NCBI GenBank assembly: GCA_017308345.1
Contig: JAFKFE010000547.1
Location: 1 to 9,033, forward strand
Length of the DNA stretch: 9,033 nt
Source of the DNA: Alphaproteobacteria bacterium
GTDB taxonomy: Bacteria > Pseudomonadota > Alphaproteobacteria > Rhizobiales > Rhizobiaceae
Reading direction: 5' to 3'
Every line of letters starts with the position of its first letter. The first letter of the stretch is position 1. The notes below the pieces were generated by a model. That model saw only the letters and a list, made by a program, of their open reading frames with translations, did no database searches and was not told where the DNA came from. A program made the translations under genes and the position numbers. This document shows positions 1-5,867 of this stretch, one piece after another.

Positions 1-383
1 GCAGGCCGACCTCCTTGTAGATTTCGACCGCCTCGCCGGCGCCCATGATACGAATGTCGGGTCTGAGCGACTGCAGCGCCTCGCGCGCGGCATCGATCTT
101 GTCCGGCGTGGTCCTGATGACGGCGTGCGTCGAATTCACCGCCACGCTCACCGGCGCGCCGGTCGCCTTCTCCAGCTCGACGTCGAGGCCGCGGAAATCG
201 CGCTCCGGCTTCGCCGACTGGACGGTGATCTTGGCTTCATTCCTGGAAGGAGCGCCATAGATGGCGATGCCAGCGCTGTCGGGCCCGCGGTCGCTGAGCG
301 ACACCAGCATCTCCGATAGCATCGCGCCGAGCTTCGGTTCCAGCGCTTTGTCCTTCAGGAAAAGTCCGACGATTCCGCACATG
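1..383 (-). CDS. mgsA: N-methylglutamate synthase subunit A (glutamine amidotransferase class II), N-terminal part, runs off the left edge
   Basis: Partial gene: the first 127 codons are in the window and the rest lies beyond base 1. The protein begins MCGIVGLFLKDKALEPKLG. After Met removal this gives the N-terminal Cys nucleophile of class II (Ntn) glutamine amidotransferases, followed by the conserved SDRGPDSAGIAIYG segment around residues 32-45. Such domains release ammonia from glutamine or shape the glutamate site of GltB-like enzymes. A stand-alone amidotransferase beginning this way is typical of MgsA (GlxB in Sinorhizobium), which works with MgsB and MgsC to make N-methylglutamate from methylamine and glutamate in the cytoplasm. 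The start at 383 is preceded by GGAGG about 5 nt upstream. The dimethylamine demethylase genes nearby support the methylamine role. The mgsB and mgsC genes are not visible, so the subunit name rests on sequence resemblance and context; a generic class II amidotransferase is the alternative. Confidence 0.85.
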
Positions 384-468
384 TTGGCCTCCGACGTTTT
401 TTGGCTCTCAAAATGATGTATCGAATGAGTTTGCTCAATTCAATGGTATGAAAGAAATTTTCCTGGCG
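384..468 (-). promoter_or_regulatory. AT-rich leader upstream of mgsA with possible promoter and imperfect palindrome
   Basis: This 85-nt gap separates the stop of the 109-aa gene from mgsA and is clearly more AT-rich than the genes around it. It contains an imperfect palindrome at 423-441: GAAT-GAG, loop TTTG, CTC-(A)-ATTC. On the minus strand, TTGAAT (438-443) and TACATC (415-420), 17 bp apart, form a weak -35/-10 pair. The gap could give mgsA its own promoter, or it could be an untranslated stretch inside one transcript. No strong terminator hairpin with a T-run is seen. Confidence 0.35.
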
Positions 469-798
469 TTATATGTTCGGCGACGCATCGCCCTCGGCAC
501 TATCGCCGTCCGGGCGCGACTTGTGAACCCAGATCGCATGGCGGATACGCGCGATTTTGTAGGCGTCGAGGATCGAGAAGGCATAGATCAGGAAAGCGCC
601 GGCATGGCGGCCGATGAAGCTGGCGTCGGCGCCCGCCAGCTTGGTCGTTATCCAGCCAAGGATCACCATGAAGAACAGGAACTGCAGGCCGCGTACCGGA
701 ACGCCCAGCATGACATGGCCGCTTGCCGGCAAAACGACCGCAGCGCCGAGCACGAGATAGGGGTTGACGGGAGCAGGGGTGGAGGCTCTGTCGGTCAT
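469..798 (-). CDS. Small integral membrane protein of unknown function, 109 aa
   Basis: The function is not recognised. The start at 798 (MTDRASTPAPVNPYLVLG) was chosen because its ATG overlaps the TGA of the upstream 216-aa gene (ATGA), a usual sign of translational coupling. A longer frame reaching 951 would overlap that gene deeply and is rejected. The protein has three probable membrane segments at about residues 13-32, 36-54 and 62-83, then a charged tail (HKSRPDGDSAEGDASPNI). The stretch SGHVMLGVPVRGLQ, a Gly-rich turn between the first two helices, loosely recalls small TM2-like membrane proteins; this is only a resemblance. It is the last gene before mgsA and follows the permease and the 216-aa gene, so a role in the membrane side of amine uptake or use is an inference from position. 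Confidence 0.75.
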   Translation of the reverse strand: MTDRASTPAPVNPYLVLGAAVVLPASGHVMLGVPVRGLQFLFFMVILGWITTKLAGADASFIGRHAGAFLIYAFSILDAYKIARIRHAIWVHKSRPDGDSAEGDASPNI

Positions 799-1445
799 GC
801 CGCTTGCCGTTCGCGCCGGTTGATGGCTTGGCGAAGCGCGGAGGCCGCCTCGAGCAGCCTTTCGATCAAGCCGGGATCGATGCCGGCGCCGCTGAACGCG
901 ACCTGCCGGAACACGCCATAGCGTGCGCGCTCGGCCTCGGCCAACAGCCACACGATGCGCACCCCCTTCGGCGTGATCAGCAATTCCTTGGCGCGTCCTT
1001 CGGCGAAGATGTCGGTATGCGAGGCGATCAGCTCCTGCGGAAATGCGACGCCCTTGCGGTCCGTTTTGAGCACCGCCTCAGGAGGAAAGCCGGGCGCCTT
1101 CGGCAGCGTGTGCGCAAGATGATCGAAATTGGAAAATGTCGTCGCCGAATTCGGCCGCATCATCATGTCGAAGACACCGGGCATCGCGACCGGCTCGGTG
1201 ATCGAGACGCTGAGCCAGCGTGTCGGCAGTTTTCGCGTCGCCAGCGTGTCGACGATGGTGCGAACCTGAACACGCTGACCGTTCCAGGAGCCGGCCCAGG
1301 TGGCGATGCCGGCCGTGCCGTCGGAAATATCGGCGGCCAAGGGCGCCTTCGCCCTGTTGCGGCTGGCGCGCGCGATCCAGGCAATATGGGCGGCGGCGCC
1401 CAATGCGATCGCTCCGGCAAGCAATACTGACGTCAACTCCGACAT
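795..1445 (-). CDS. Membrane-anchored protein of unknown function, 216 aa
   Basis: The family is not recognised. One N-terminal hydrophobic segment (about residues 4-25, VLLAGAIALGAAAHIAWIA) is followed by basic residues (RASRNRAK), which suggests an anchored protein with a cytoplasmic C-terminal domain. The soluble part (about 45-216) has mixed alpha/beta character, with no Cys motif, Walker motif or other catalytic signature I can name. The ATG at 1445 is the first in-frame start downstream of the permease stop (46 nt away). It lacks a good ribosome binding site, and a GC-rich hairpin lies just upstream. The stop overlaps the next start by 4 nt. Because the gene sits between a permease and mgsA, I infer a link to methylated amine transport or metabolism, but nothing in the protein proves it. 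Confidence 0.75.
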   Translation of the reverse strand: MSELTSVLLAGAIALGAAAHIAWIARASRNRAKAPLAADISDGTAGIATWAGSWNGQRVQVRTIVDTLATRKLPTRWLSVSITEPVAMPGVFDMMMRPNSATTFSNFDHLAHTLPKAPGFPPEAVLKTDRKGVAFPQELIASHTDIFAEGRAKELLITPKGVRIVWLLAEAERARYGVFRQVAFSGAGIDPGLIERLLEAASALRQAINRRERQAA

Positions 1446-1459
1446 TGCGACACGCCACG

Positions 1460-1480
1460 GCCCGCCGACGACCGGCGGGC
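1460..1480 (-). other. GC-rich hairpin between the permease and the 216-aa gene
   Basis: GCCCGCCG (1460-1467) and CGGCGGGC (1473-1480) form a perfect 8-bp stem with a 5-nt loop. In the minus-strand transcript it lies 11 nt after the permease stop and 14 nt before the next ATG, with no following U-run. It is therefore more likely an mRNA-stability or translation-tuning element than an intrinsic terminator. Confidence 0.45.
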
Positions 1481-1491
1481 CATTACCCCAT

Positions 1492-2862
1492 TCAATAGCC
1501 CTGCGGCCTCGGCCACGGCATGGAGAACTGGTCGCCGCGCCGCACGAACTTGTAGCGGTAGAAGTGGAACCACAGTGAAATCAGGAAATAGAAGACGGTC
1601 ATCGCGATCAGCTGCGAGCCGAAGCCGAGGAAGATGGCGAAGAACGTCACCATGCACAGGCAGAAGAGCACGATCGCCGGCAGCGGATGGAAGGGGTGCG
1701 TGTAGCCGCGGCGGATCGAGCCCAGCGGCCACTTCTTGCGGAACATCATGATGTTGATGCTCATGAAGGTGTATTGCAGCACGCCCGACAGGATTGAGAA
1801 GGTGATTGCCTGGTTGAGGTCGGCGATGAAGGCGAAGGCCAGCGCCATCGGCAGCACGAACAGGATCGAGCGATAAAGCGTGCGATATTTCGGATGCACG
1901 GCCGAGAACCAGGCGCGCGCCGCGTCGTTTATGCAGCCATTGGCCGAGGCAAGCGCGGCCAGCAGTGTCGCGATGAACAGCAGGTTCTCGAGCAGCGGGC
2001 TGCCCGTGAGCTTGCCTGCGTCCCACAGCGGATAATAGGTGATGCCGAGATACTCCCAGGGCATCAGCGAGGCGCAGACATACCAGGTCATTGCGGCGGC
2101 GATCAGAAGCGTGATCATGCCGGCCATCGTTCCGTAGGGCAGGGAGCGCGCCGGCGAGCGCACTTCCTCGGCGGCCTGCGTGGTGCCTTCGATGCCGAGA
2201 TAATACCAGATGCCGAACTGGAAGGCGGCGATGACGCCGATCCAGCCATAGGGCAGCGCATTGGCGGGGGTGACCAGTTCGTTGAGCTTCAGCACCGCGC
2301 CCTGCGTCCAAGGGCTCACCGAGAAGAACAGGATGACGATCGAGACATAGGCGATCGCGGTGATGACGAAATTGACGTTGAGCGTCATCAGCACGCCGCG
2401 ATAGTTGAGCCAGGCGAGCACCACGATGGTCGCGGCGATGAAGGAATTATGCGTCAATCCTTCGACGCCCGCCTTGGCGACGATCGTGTCGCCGAGCAGG
2501 ATCGCATCCGACACTTCGAGCATGGTGTAGGCGAAGACCAAAAACAGCGCGACGTTGAAGGCCATCAGCGGCCCGACGATGTGCTTGGCCTGCGCATACT
2601 GGCCTCCGGCGGCGGCGACGGTCGAGGTCACTTCTGAATCGATCATGGCGACCGAGGTGTAGAGCAGGCCGACGATCCAGCAGACGATCAGCGCGGCCAG
2701 CGCTCCGCCCTTGTCGGCGGCGAAATTCCAGCCGGTGAACTCGCCGACCAGCACGATGCCGACGCCGAGCGCCCAGACATGGGCGGGGCCGAGCACCCTG
2801 AGCAGCGAAACCCTGTCGCCGTGGATGGTGGTCGTCAGTTCCGTTTCAACCGCAGCGGTCAT
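1492..2862 (-). CDS. APC-family permease, ethanolamine/amino-acid permease type, likely for a methylated amine or related substrate
   Basis: A 456-aa protein with about 12 hydrophobic segments and hallmarks of the amino acid-polyamine-organocation superfamily: VGEFTGWNFAADKGG (about 39-53), IDSEVTSTVAAAGGQYAQAKHIVGP (about 74-98) and GIEGTTQAAEEVRSPARSLP further on. The first two motifs resemble the ethanolamine permease branch. I chose the ATG at 2862 because GGGGAC stands about 6 nt upstream and the start follows the stop of the 53-aa gene by 13 nt; a longer reading from 2907 would overlap that gene. It likely imports a small amine or amino acid by proton or sodium symport or exchange in the inner membrane. 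Linkage to mgsA and the dmm genes suggests dimethylamine, methylamine or a methylated amino acid, but the sequence does not settle the substrate. The cluster of small membrane proteins directly upstream is unusual for this family. Confidence 0.88.
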   Translation of the reverse strand: MTAAVETELTTTIHGDRVSLLRVLGPAHVWALGVGIVLVGEFTGWNFAADKGGALAALIVCWIVGLLYTSVAMIDSEVTSTVAAAGGQYAQAKHIVGPLMAFNVALFLVFAYTMLEVSDAILLGDTIVAKAGVEGLTHNSFIAATIVVLAWLNYRGVLMTLNVNFVITAIAYVSIVILFFSVSPWTQGAVLKLNELVTPANALPYGWIGVIAAFQFGIWYYLGIEGTTQAAEEVRSPARSLPYGTMAGMITLLIAAAMTWYVCASLMPWEYLGITYYPLWDAGKLTGSPLLENLLFIATLLAALASANGCINDAARAWFSAVHPKYRTLYRSILFVLPMALAFAFIADLNQAITFSILSGVLQYTFMSINIMMFRKKWPLGSIRRGYTHPFHPLPAIVLFCLCMVTFFAIFLGFGSQLIAMTVFYFLISLWFHFYRYKFVRRGDQFSMPWPRPQGY

Positions 2863-2875
2863 CTTCAGTCCCCAC

Positions 2876-3037
2876 TCAGATCCGGTGTTTCTCGGAAACG
2901 GCTTCAAGCTCGCCTTCGCGCGAGGAGGTCAGCACGTCCTCGGAATAGGTCGTATCGACCTTGAACCAGTCGTAGAGCATCCAGAGCGCCAGCAGGATCG
3001 AGATGCCCCAGCATGCGTAAGAGACTGTCATCCACAT
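2876..3037 (-). CDS. Single-span small membrane protein, 53 aa
   Basis: A short gene that a length cutoff would miss. It reads MWMTVSYACWGISILLALWM, then LYDWFKVDTTYSEDVLTSSR, then EGELEAVSEKHRI and TGA. One membrane helix spans about residues 5-23, followed by a short, acidic, soluble tail. A good ribosome binding site (GGGGAC, about 7 nt from the ATG) and position support it as real: 33 nt after the stop of the 125-aa gene and 13 nt before the permease ATG. It has no recognised family. Candidate roles are an accessory subunit or regulator of the permease. Codon use matches the neighbours, and the frame stays open exactly between the flanking genes. Confidence 0.72.
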   Translation of the reverse strand: MWMTVSYACWGISILLALWMLYDWFKVDTTYSEDVLTSSREGELEAVSEKHRI

Positions 3038-3070
3038 GATCGTGTCCCCGAGTTACGTGTCGTCGAAGGA

Positions 3071-3448
3071 TTACTTGTCCTCGAATTTTTCGTTGATCAC
3101 CTCGCGATACTCGCGATCGGAGGCGCGGAACAGGAAGACGAAATAGGCGACCAGCACGACCGCCATGATGATCAGCGTCGGCCAGTCGATGATGTAGTGG
3201 AAGCGGTTCTGGATGATGTCGTGCGCGGTCTCGGGCGTATAGCCGAGCTTCTCCCAGATCGAGGCCATGGTCGCGTTCTGGCCGAGCGCGTCCCAGGTCT
3301 TGGCGTCGAGGGGATCGATGGATTTCGCCGCGCCGGCGAGGCCGAGCTTCAGCGGTAGCCACAGCGCCACGAAGATGGCGACCACGACGATGGCGATGTC
3401 GAAGATCTGGCCGGCCTTGCTCTGTTCCGGCGGGACGTAGCGGGACAT
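3071..3448 (-). CDS. Two-span small membrane protein, 125 aa
   Basis: The family is not recognised. Two membrane helices (about residues 15-36 and 88-108) flank a loop of about 50 residues (SIDPLDAKTWDALGQNATMA and onward) that should face the periplasm if both ends are cytoplasmic. The C-terminus (FRASDREYREVINEKFEDK) is highly charged. The start at 3448 has a GGGGGAG Shine-Dalgarno stretch about 6 nt upstream, and only 12 nt separate it from the stop of the gene before. It appears to be the second gene of the permease operon. The large extracytoplasmic loop could serve substrate capture or complex assembly; this is inference. Confidence 0.78.
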   Translation of the reverse strand: MSRYVPPEQSKAGQIFDIAIVVVAIFVALWLPLKLGLAGAAKSIDPLDAKTWDALGQNATMASIWEKLGYTPETAHDIIQNRFHYIIDWPTLIIMAVVLVAYFVFLFRASDREYREVINEKFEDK

Positions 3449-3460
3449 GGTGTCTCCCCC

Positions 3461-3748
3461 TCAGGACTTGCGGTTGCGGAATGCGTCGGCGTTCTTGATG
3501 TCAAGGCCGTAGATGAAGTCCTTGTCTTCCTTGTAGTGGTTGAGCATCGCCAGGATGGCGGCGGTGTTGAAGATCAGAACCGCGGCGGCCGCGATCGCCA
3601 CCACGAGCCTGATCCCGTTGTCGGGGATGTAGGGCCAGGTCATCAGGAGGACGAAGAGGATCGTCGCCCACAGGCAGACGATCAGGAGCACGGATCCGCG
3701 CACGTCGGAACGGTACAGCGCTTCGATGCGCTGCTGCAGGTCGGACAT
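3461..3748 (-). CDS. Two-span small membrane protein, 95 aa, first gene of the permease operon
   Basis: The family is not recognised. Starting at MSDLQQRIEALYRSDVRG, the protein has two helices (about residues 17-37 and 46-68) joined by a very short loop (TWPYIPDNG), then a charged tail (HYKEDKDFIYGLDIKNADAFRNRKS). This helical-hairpin layout is common in small accessory subunits. The ATG at 3748 was preferred over an upstream ATG at 3799 because AGGGGAAAA lies just before it, and the extra 17 residues (MDARSISGPDVARRGKP) are not conserved-looking. It is the first gene transcribed leftward from the divergent control region, followed after 12 nt by the 125-aa gene. Confidence 0.78.
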   Translation of the reverse strand: MSDLQQRIEALYRSDVRGSVLLIVCLWATILFVLLMTWPYIPDNGIRLVVAIAAAAVLIFNTAAILAMLNHYKEDKDFIYGLDIKNADAFRNRKS

Positions 3749-3827
3749 CGGTTTTCCCCTTCTGGCGACGTCCGGCCCCGAAATCGACCGGGCGTCCACT
3801 CTTTCAACAGAGTGAAATTTTTTTCAT

Positions 3828-3856
3828 AAATTCAGTCCGAATTCCGGAATTGTCAA
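3828..3856 (-). promoter_or_regulatory. Candidate leftward promoter for the permease operon
   Basis: On the minus strand a perfect TTGACA (-35, bases 3851-3856) is followed 17 bp later by GAATTT (3828-3833), a weak -10. The region is AT-rich and lies 80-108 nt upstream of the ATG at 3748. The -35 match is strong and the -10 is poor, so an activator or a shifted -10 is possible. Confidence 0.45.
3840..3851. promoter_or_regulatory. 12-bp perfect palindrome, possible operator
   Basis: AATTCCGGAATT is fully self-complementary. It fills most of the spacer between the -35 and -10 of the leftward promoter candidate and overlaps the last base of the TTGACA. This is a classical place for a repressor dimer. 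The regulator is unknown; the XRE-cupin gene at 8136-8846 is one candidate. Confidence 0.4.
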
Positions 3857-3865
3857 GCTGGATTT

Positions 3866-3881
3866 ACGGTTTGTGAACCGT
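3866..3881. promoter_or_regulatory. Perfect inverted repeat, possible operator
   Basis: ACGGTT-TGTG-AACCGT is a 6-bp inverted repeat with a 4-bp centre. It lies between the two promoter candidates and covers the -35 of the rightward one, so a protein bound here could act on both divergent operons. Confidence 0.42.
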
Positions 3882-3899
3882 TCGTTCCATGTCAAGAAT
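3871..3899 (+). promoter_or_regulatory. Candidate rightward promoter for dmmDABC
   Basis: TTGTGA (3871-3876) and AAGAAT (3894-3899), 17 bp apart, match the housekeeping consensus at 4 of 6 positions each. Transcription would begin near 3906, leaving a leader of about 130 nt before the dmmD ATG. The leader holds no obvious riboswitch or long hairpin. An additional inverted repeat, TGTCA-N11-TGACA (3890-3910), overlaps the -10 and the expected start and could be a further regulator site. Confidence 0.38.
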
Positions 3900-4034
3900 T
3901 TTGCCTGACAATGAAATTGTTTGCTTCAAGGGGATTGCAGGGCTTCGCCGTTTGCGGTCAATATTCGATCAAGCTCCGCCGCCGAGCAGGAGCAGGGAAC
4001 ACGCAACGACTTACCGGAGATGGAGGACGATCGG

Positions 4035-5168
4035 ATGACGGCATCCTGGAGATTCTCGACCTTGGCGGATCGCCACCGCGCGCTCGGCTCGAAGCTCGAG
4101 GACTGGAGCGGGATGGGGACCGCCTGGACTTACGACAAGGATGCCGACGAGGAATATGTCGCGATCCGCACCAAGGCCGGCCTGATGGATGTCTCCGGCT
4201 TGAAGAAGGTCCATATCACCGGGCCGCACGCCTCGCATCTCATCGACCTTGCCACCACGCGCGACGTGGAAAAGATCTATCCCGGCAAATCGGCCTATGC
4301 CTGCATGCTGAACGAGGCCGGCAAATTCACCGACGACTGCATCCTCTACCGTACCGGCCCGAACTCCTGGATGGTGGTGCATGGGTCCGGCACCGGCCAT
4401 GAGGAGTTGCAGCGGGCGGCGATGGGGCGCGACGTCTCTCTGCGTTTCGACGACAATCTGCACGACCTTTCGCTGCAGGGGCCGACCGCCGTCGACTATC
4501 TGGCCAAGCATGTGCCCGGCATCCGCGATCTTCCCTACTTCCATCACATGCAGACGCAGCTCTTCGGCTTGCCCGTCATGATCTCGCGCACCGGCTACAC
4601 CGGCGAGCGCGGCTACGAGATCTTCTGCCGGGGCCAGGATGCCGGCACGATCTGGGACCGCATCCTCGAGGAGGGCAAGGGCGCCGGCATCATCCCGTGC
4701 CGCTTCACCACGCTCGACATGCTGCGCGTCGAGAGCTACCTGCTGTTTTATCCTTACGACAATTCCCAGAAATATCCGTTCGAGAACGAAGGCCCCGGCG
4801 ACACGCTGTGGGAGCTCGGCCTCGACTTCACCGTCAGCCCCGGCAAGACCGGCTTTCGCGGGGCCGAGGAGCACTACCGGCTGAAGGGCAAGGAGCGCTT
4901 CAAGATCTATGGCGTCCTGCTCGACGGCAAGGAACCCGCGGACGAAGGCGCGCCAGTCTATCGCGACGGCAAAAAGGTCGGCGTGGTGACCTGCGCCATG
5001 TATTCGCCGCTGGTCGAGAAATCGATGGGCATCGCTCGTCTCGACGTCGACTGCGCGGTGAAGGACACCAAGCTCGAGATCCGCAACAGGAGCGGCTCGA
5101 TCAAGGCGACGGCGCAGCCCTTGCCGTTCGACGATCCGAAAAAGACCAAGCGCACCGCCAAGGGTTGA
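4035..5168 (+). CDS. dmmD: GcvT-like tetrahydrofolate-dependent subunit of dimethylamine monooxygenase (DmmD)
   Basis: A 377-aa protein of the aminomethyltransferase (GcvT, glycine cleavage T-protein) family. The N-terminal folate-binding domain shows AGLMDVSGLKKVHITGPHAS (48-67), NEAGKFTDDCILYRTG (93-108, with an Asp pair where T-proteins carry the conserved acidic residue) and SRTGYTGERGYEIF (184-197). A C-terminal barrel domain starts near 280. In the haem-dependent oxidative N-demethylase this delta-type subunit takes up formaldehyde released from dimethylamine and forms methylene-tetrahydrofolate, protecting the cell. The ATG at 4035 was chosen for the GGAGGA 7 nt upstream; a longer reading from TTG 3921 and an ATG at 4020 have weaker support. 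It is the first gene of the rightward operon, separated from dmmA by a repeat. A sarcosine- or dimethylglycine-related GcvT paralogue is the alternative, but the next three genes make DmmD much more likely. Confidence 0.88.
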   Translation: MTASWRFSTLADRHRALGSKLEDWSGMGTAWTYDKDADEEYVAIRTKAGLMDVSGLKKVHITGPHASHLIDLATTRDVEKIYPGKSAYACMLNEAGKFTDDCILYRTGPNSWMVVHGSGTGHEELQRAAMGRDVSLRFDDNLHDLSLQGPTAVDYLAKHVPGIRDLPYFHHMQTQLFGLPVMISRTGYTGERGYEIFCRGQDAGTIWDRILEEGKGAGIIPCRFTTLDMLRVESYLLFYPYDNSQKYPFENEGPGDTLWELGLDFTVSPGKTGFRGAEEHYRLKGKERFKIYGVLLDGKEPADEGAPVYRDGKKVGVVTCAMYSPLVEKSMGIARLDVDCAVKDTKLEIRNRSGSIKATAQPLPFDDPKKTKRTAKG

Positions 5169-5203
5169 GGCAGCATAAAGGGGAGGGGTTTTTTGAGGCA
5201 CTA

Positions 5204-5252
5204 GAGCATGATCCCGAAAAGTGGGAACCGGTTTTCGGAAAAGATCATGCTC
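5204..5252. repeat. Interspersed palindromic repeat of rhizobial type inside the dmm operon
   Basis: GAGCATGATC (5204-5213) pairs with GATCATGCTC (5243-5252). Inside, CCGAAAA (5214-5220) pairs with TTTTCGG (5232-5238), with GTGGGAACCGG as loop. From general knowledge, elements built on this GCATGATCCCGAAAAG / GGTTTTCGG pattern occur in many copies between genes in Rhizobiales. Here one fills about half of the dmmD-dmmA gap (5169-5270). It could lower or tune read-through into dmmA, or shield the upstream mRNA end. Confidence 0.8.
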
Positions 5253-5270
5253 CAACTGATCTAAGAGAGA

Positions 5271-5867
5271 ATGGCAGTCAAGACGATCATCAGCCGGCCC
5301 ATCTACGGAACGCTGTCTCCGCAGCCGGGCAAGCATCATCTCTTCATCGCCGATGCCGAAGGCGCGCTCGCGATCATCGACATGGCCGGCAAGGCGCCGT
5401 CCGGTTTTTTCGACGGGGCGGAAATCGACTTCATTCCAGGCCCGGAAGGCAAGCACATCGCGGCCCTGGAAGCATTGGAGCCGGCGCAACTCCATCTGCC
5501 GCCGTCCTTCGCCAGCCTCTTGCCGCGTCTGCGGCAGACGCTGACCAACGCCCATATGGGCCTGCGGATTTATCTTGCCGGCACCGAGGGCCTGATTGGC
5601 CAGGCCATGCAGGTGGCGCTGGAGGCCGGCATCGACCATACCTCGATGCAGACCGAGCATCGCGGCTCACTCGCCCGGCGCATGCAATGCGTGCACTGCA
5701 AGGGCATCACCGAGAATGTGACCACGCAGCCGGCGCTCTGCTCGCATTGCGGCCTGCTGCTCCTTGTGCGCGACCACTATTCGCGGCGCCTCGCCGCCTT
5801 CCAAGGGGTGTGCATCAACGCCGAGGATCGCTCCGAGATTCCTCCGATGGAGGAGGCCTTCCCATGA
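5271..5867 (+). CDS. dmmA: Dimethylamine monooxygenase small subunit with zinc ribbon (DmmA family)
   Basis: A 198-aa cytoplasmic protein without a signal peptide or membrane helix. Its C-terminal part carries two CxxC knuckles, C140-V-H-C143 and C157-S-H-C160, a typical zinc-ribbon or rubredoxin-like metal site. The N-terminal 130 residues look alpha/beta (HHLFIADAEGALAIIDMAG; a helix-rich stretch GLRIYLAGTEGLIGQAMQVA). I identify it as the small subunit of the haem-dependent oxidative N-demethylase / dimethylamine monooxygenase, mainly from its place between dmmD and dmmB and the Cys pattern. Its role in the complex is not well defined; structural or electron-transfer support is likely. The start at 5271 has AGAGA just upstream. 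The TGA overlaps the next ATG (ATGA), indicating coupled translation with dmmB. Letter names for these subunits differ between authors. Confidence 0.78.
   Translation: MAVKTIISRPIYGTLSPQPGKHHLFIADAEGALAIIDMAGKAPSGFFDGAEIDFIPGPEGKHIAALEALEPAQLHLPPSFASLLPRLRQTLTNAHMGLRIYLAGTEGLIGQAMQVALEAGIDHTSMQTEHRGSLARRMQCVHCKGITENVTTQPALCSHCGLLLLVRDHYSRRLAAFQGVCINAEDRSEIPPMEEAFP

Noticed and set aside
1894..2637. Plus-strand 247-codon frame opposite the permease
   Set aside because: His/Arg/Gly/Asp-rich shadow; the minus-strand frame has membrane helices and APC motifs.
2904..3362. Minus-strand 152-codon frame overlapping the 125- and 53-aa genes
   Set aside because: Arg-rich off-frame sequence; the two small genes in other frames have ribosome binding sites and membrane helices.
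3921..4034. Longer N-terminus for DmmD beginning at TTG 3921
   Set aside because: There is no good ribosome binding site and the added sequence does not resemble the family. The ATG at 4035 with GGAGGA upstream is better.
4011..5660. Long open frame (549 codons) on the minus strand opposite dmmD and dmmA
   Set aside because: It is a GC-rich antisense shadow: Arg/Ala/Gly/His-rich composition, no recognisable domain, and it covers two well-identified genes on the other strand.
4697..5863. Apparent 710-codon reading that would make a large N-terminal extension of DmmB
   Set aside because: The extra part lies out of frame across dmmD and dmmA and has Arg-rich, non-protein-like sequence. The ATG at 5864, coupled to the dmmA stop, gives the normal length of the reductase family.
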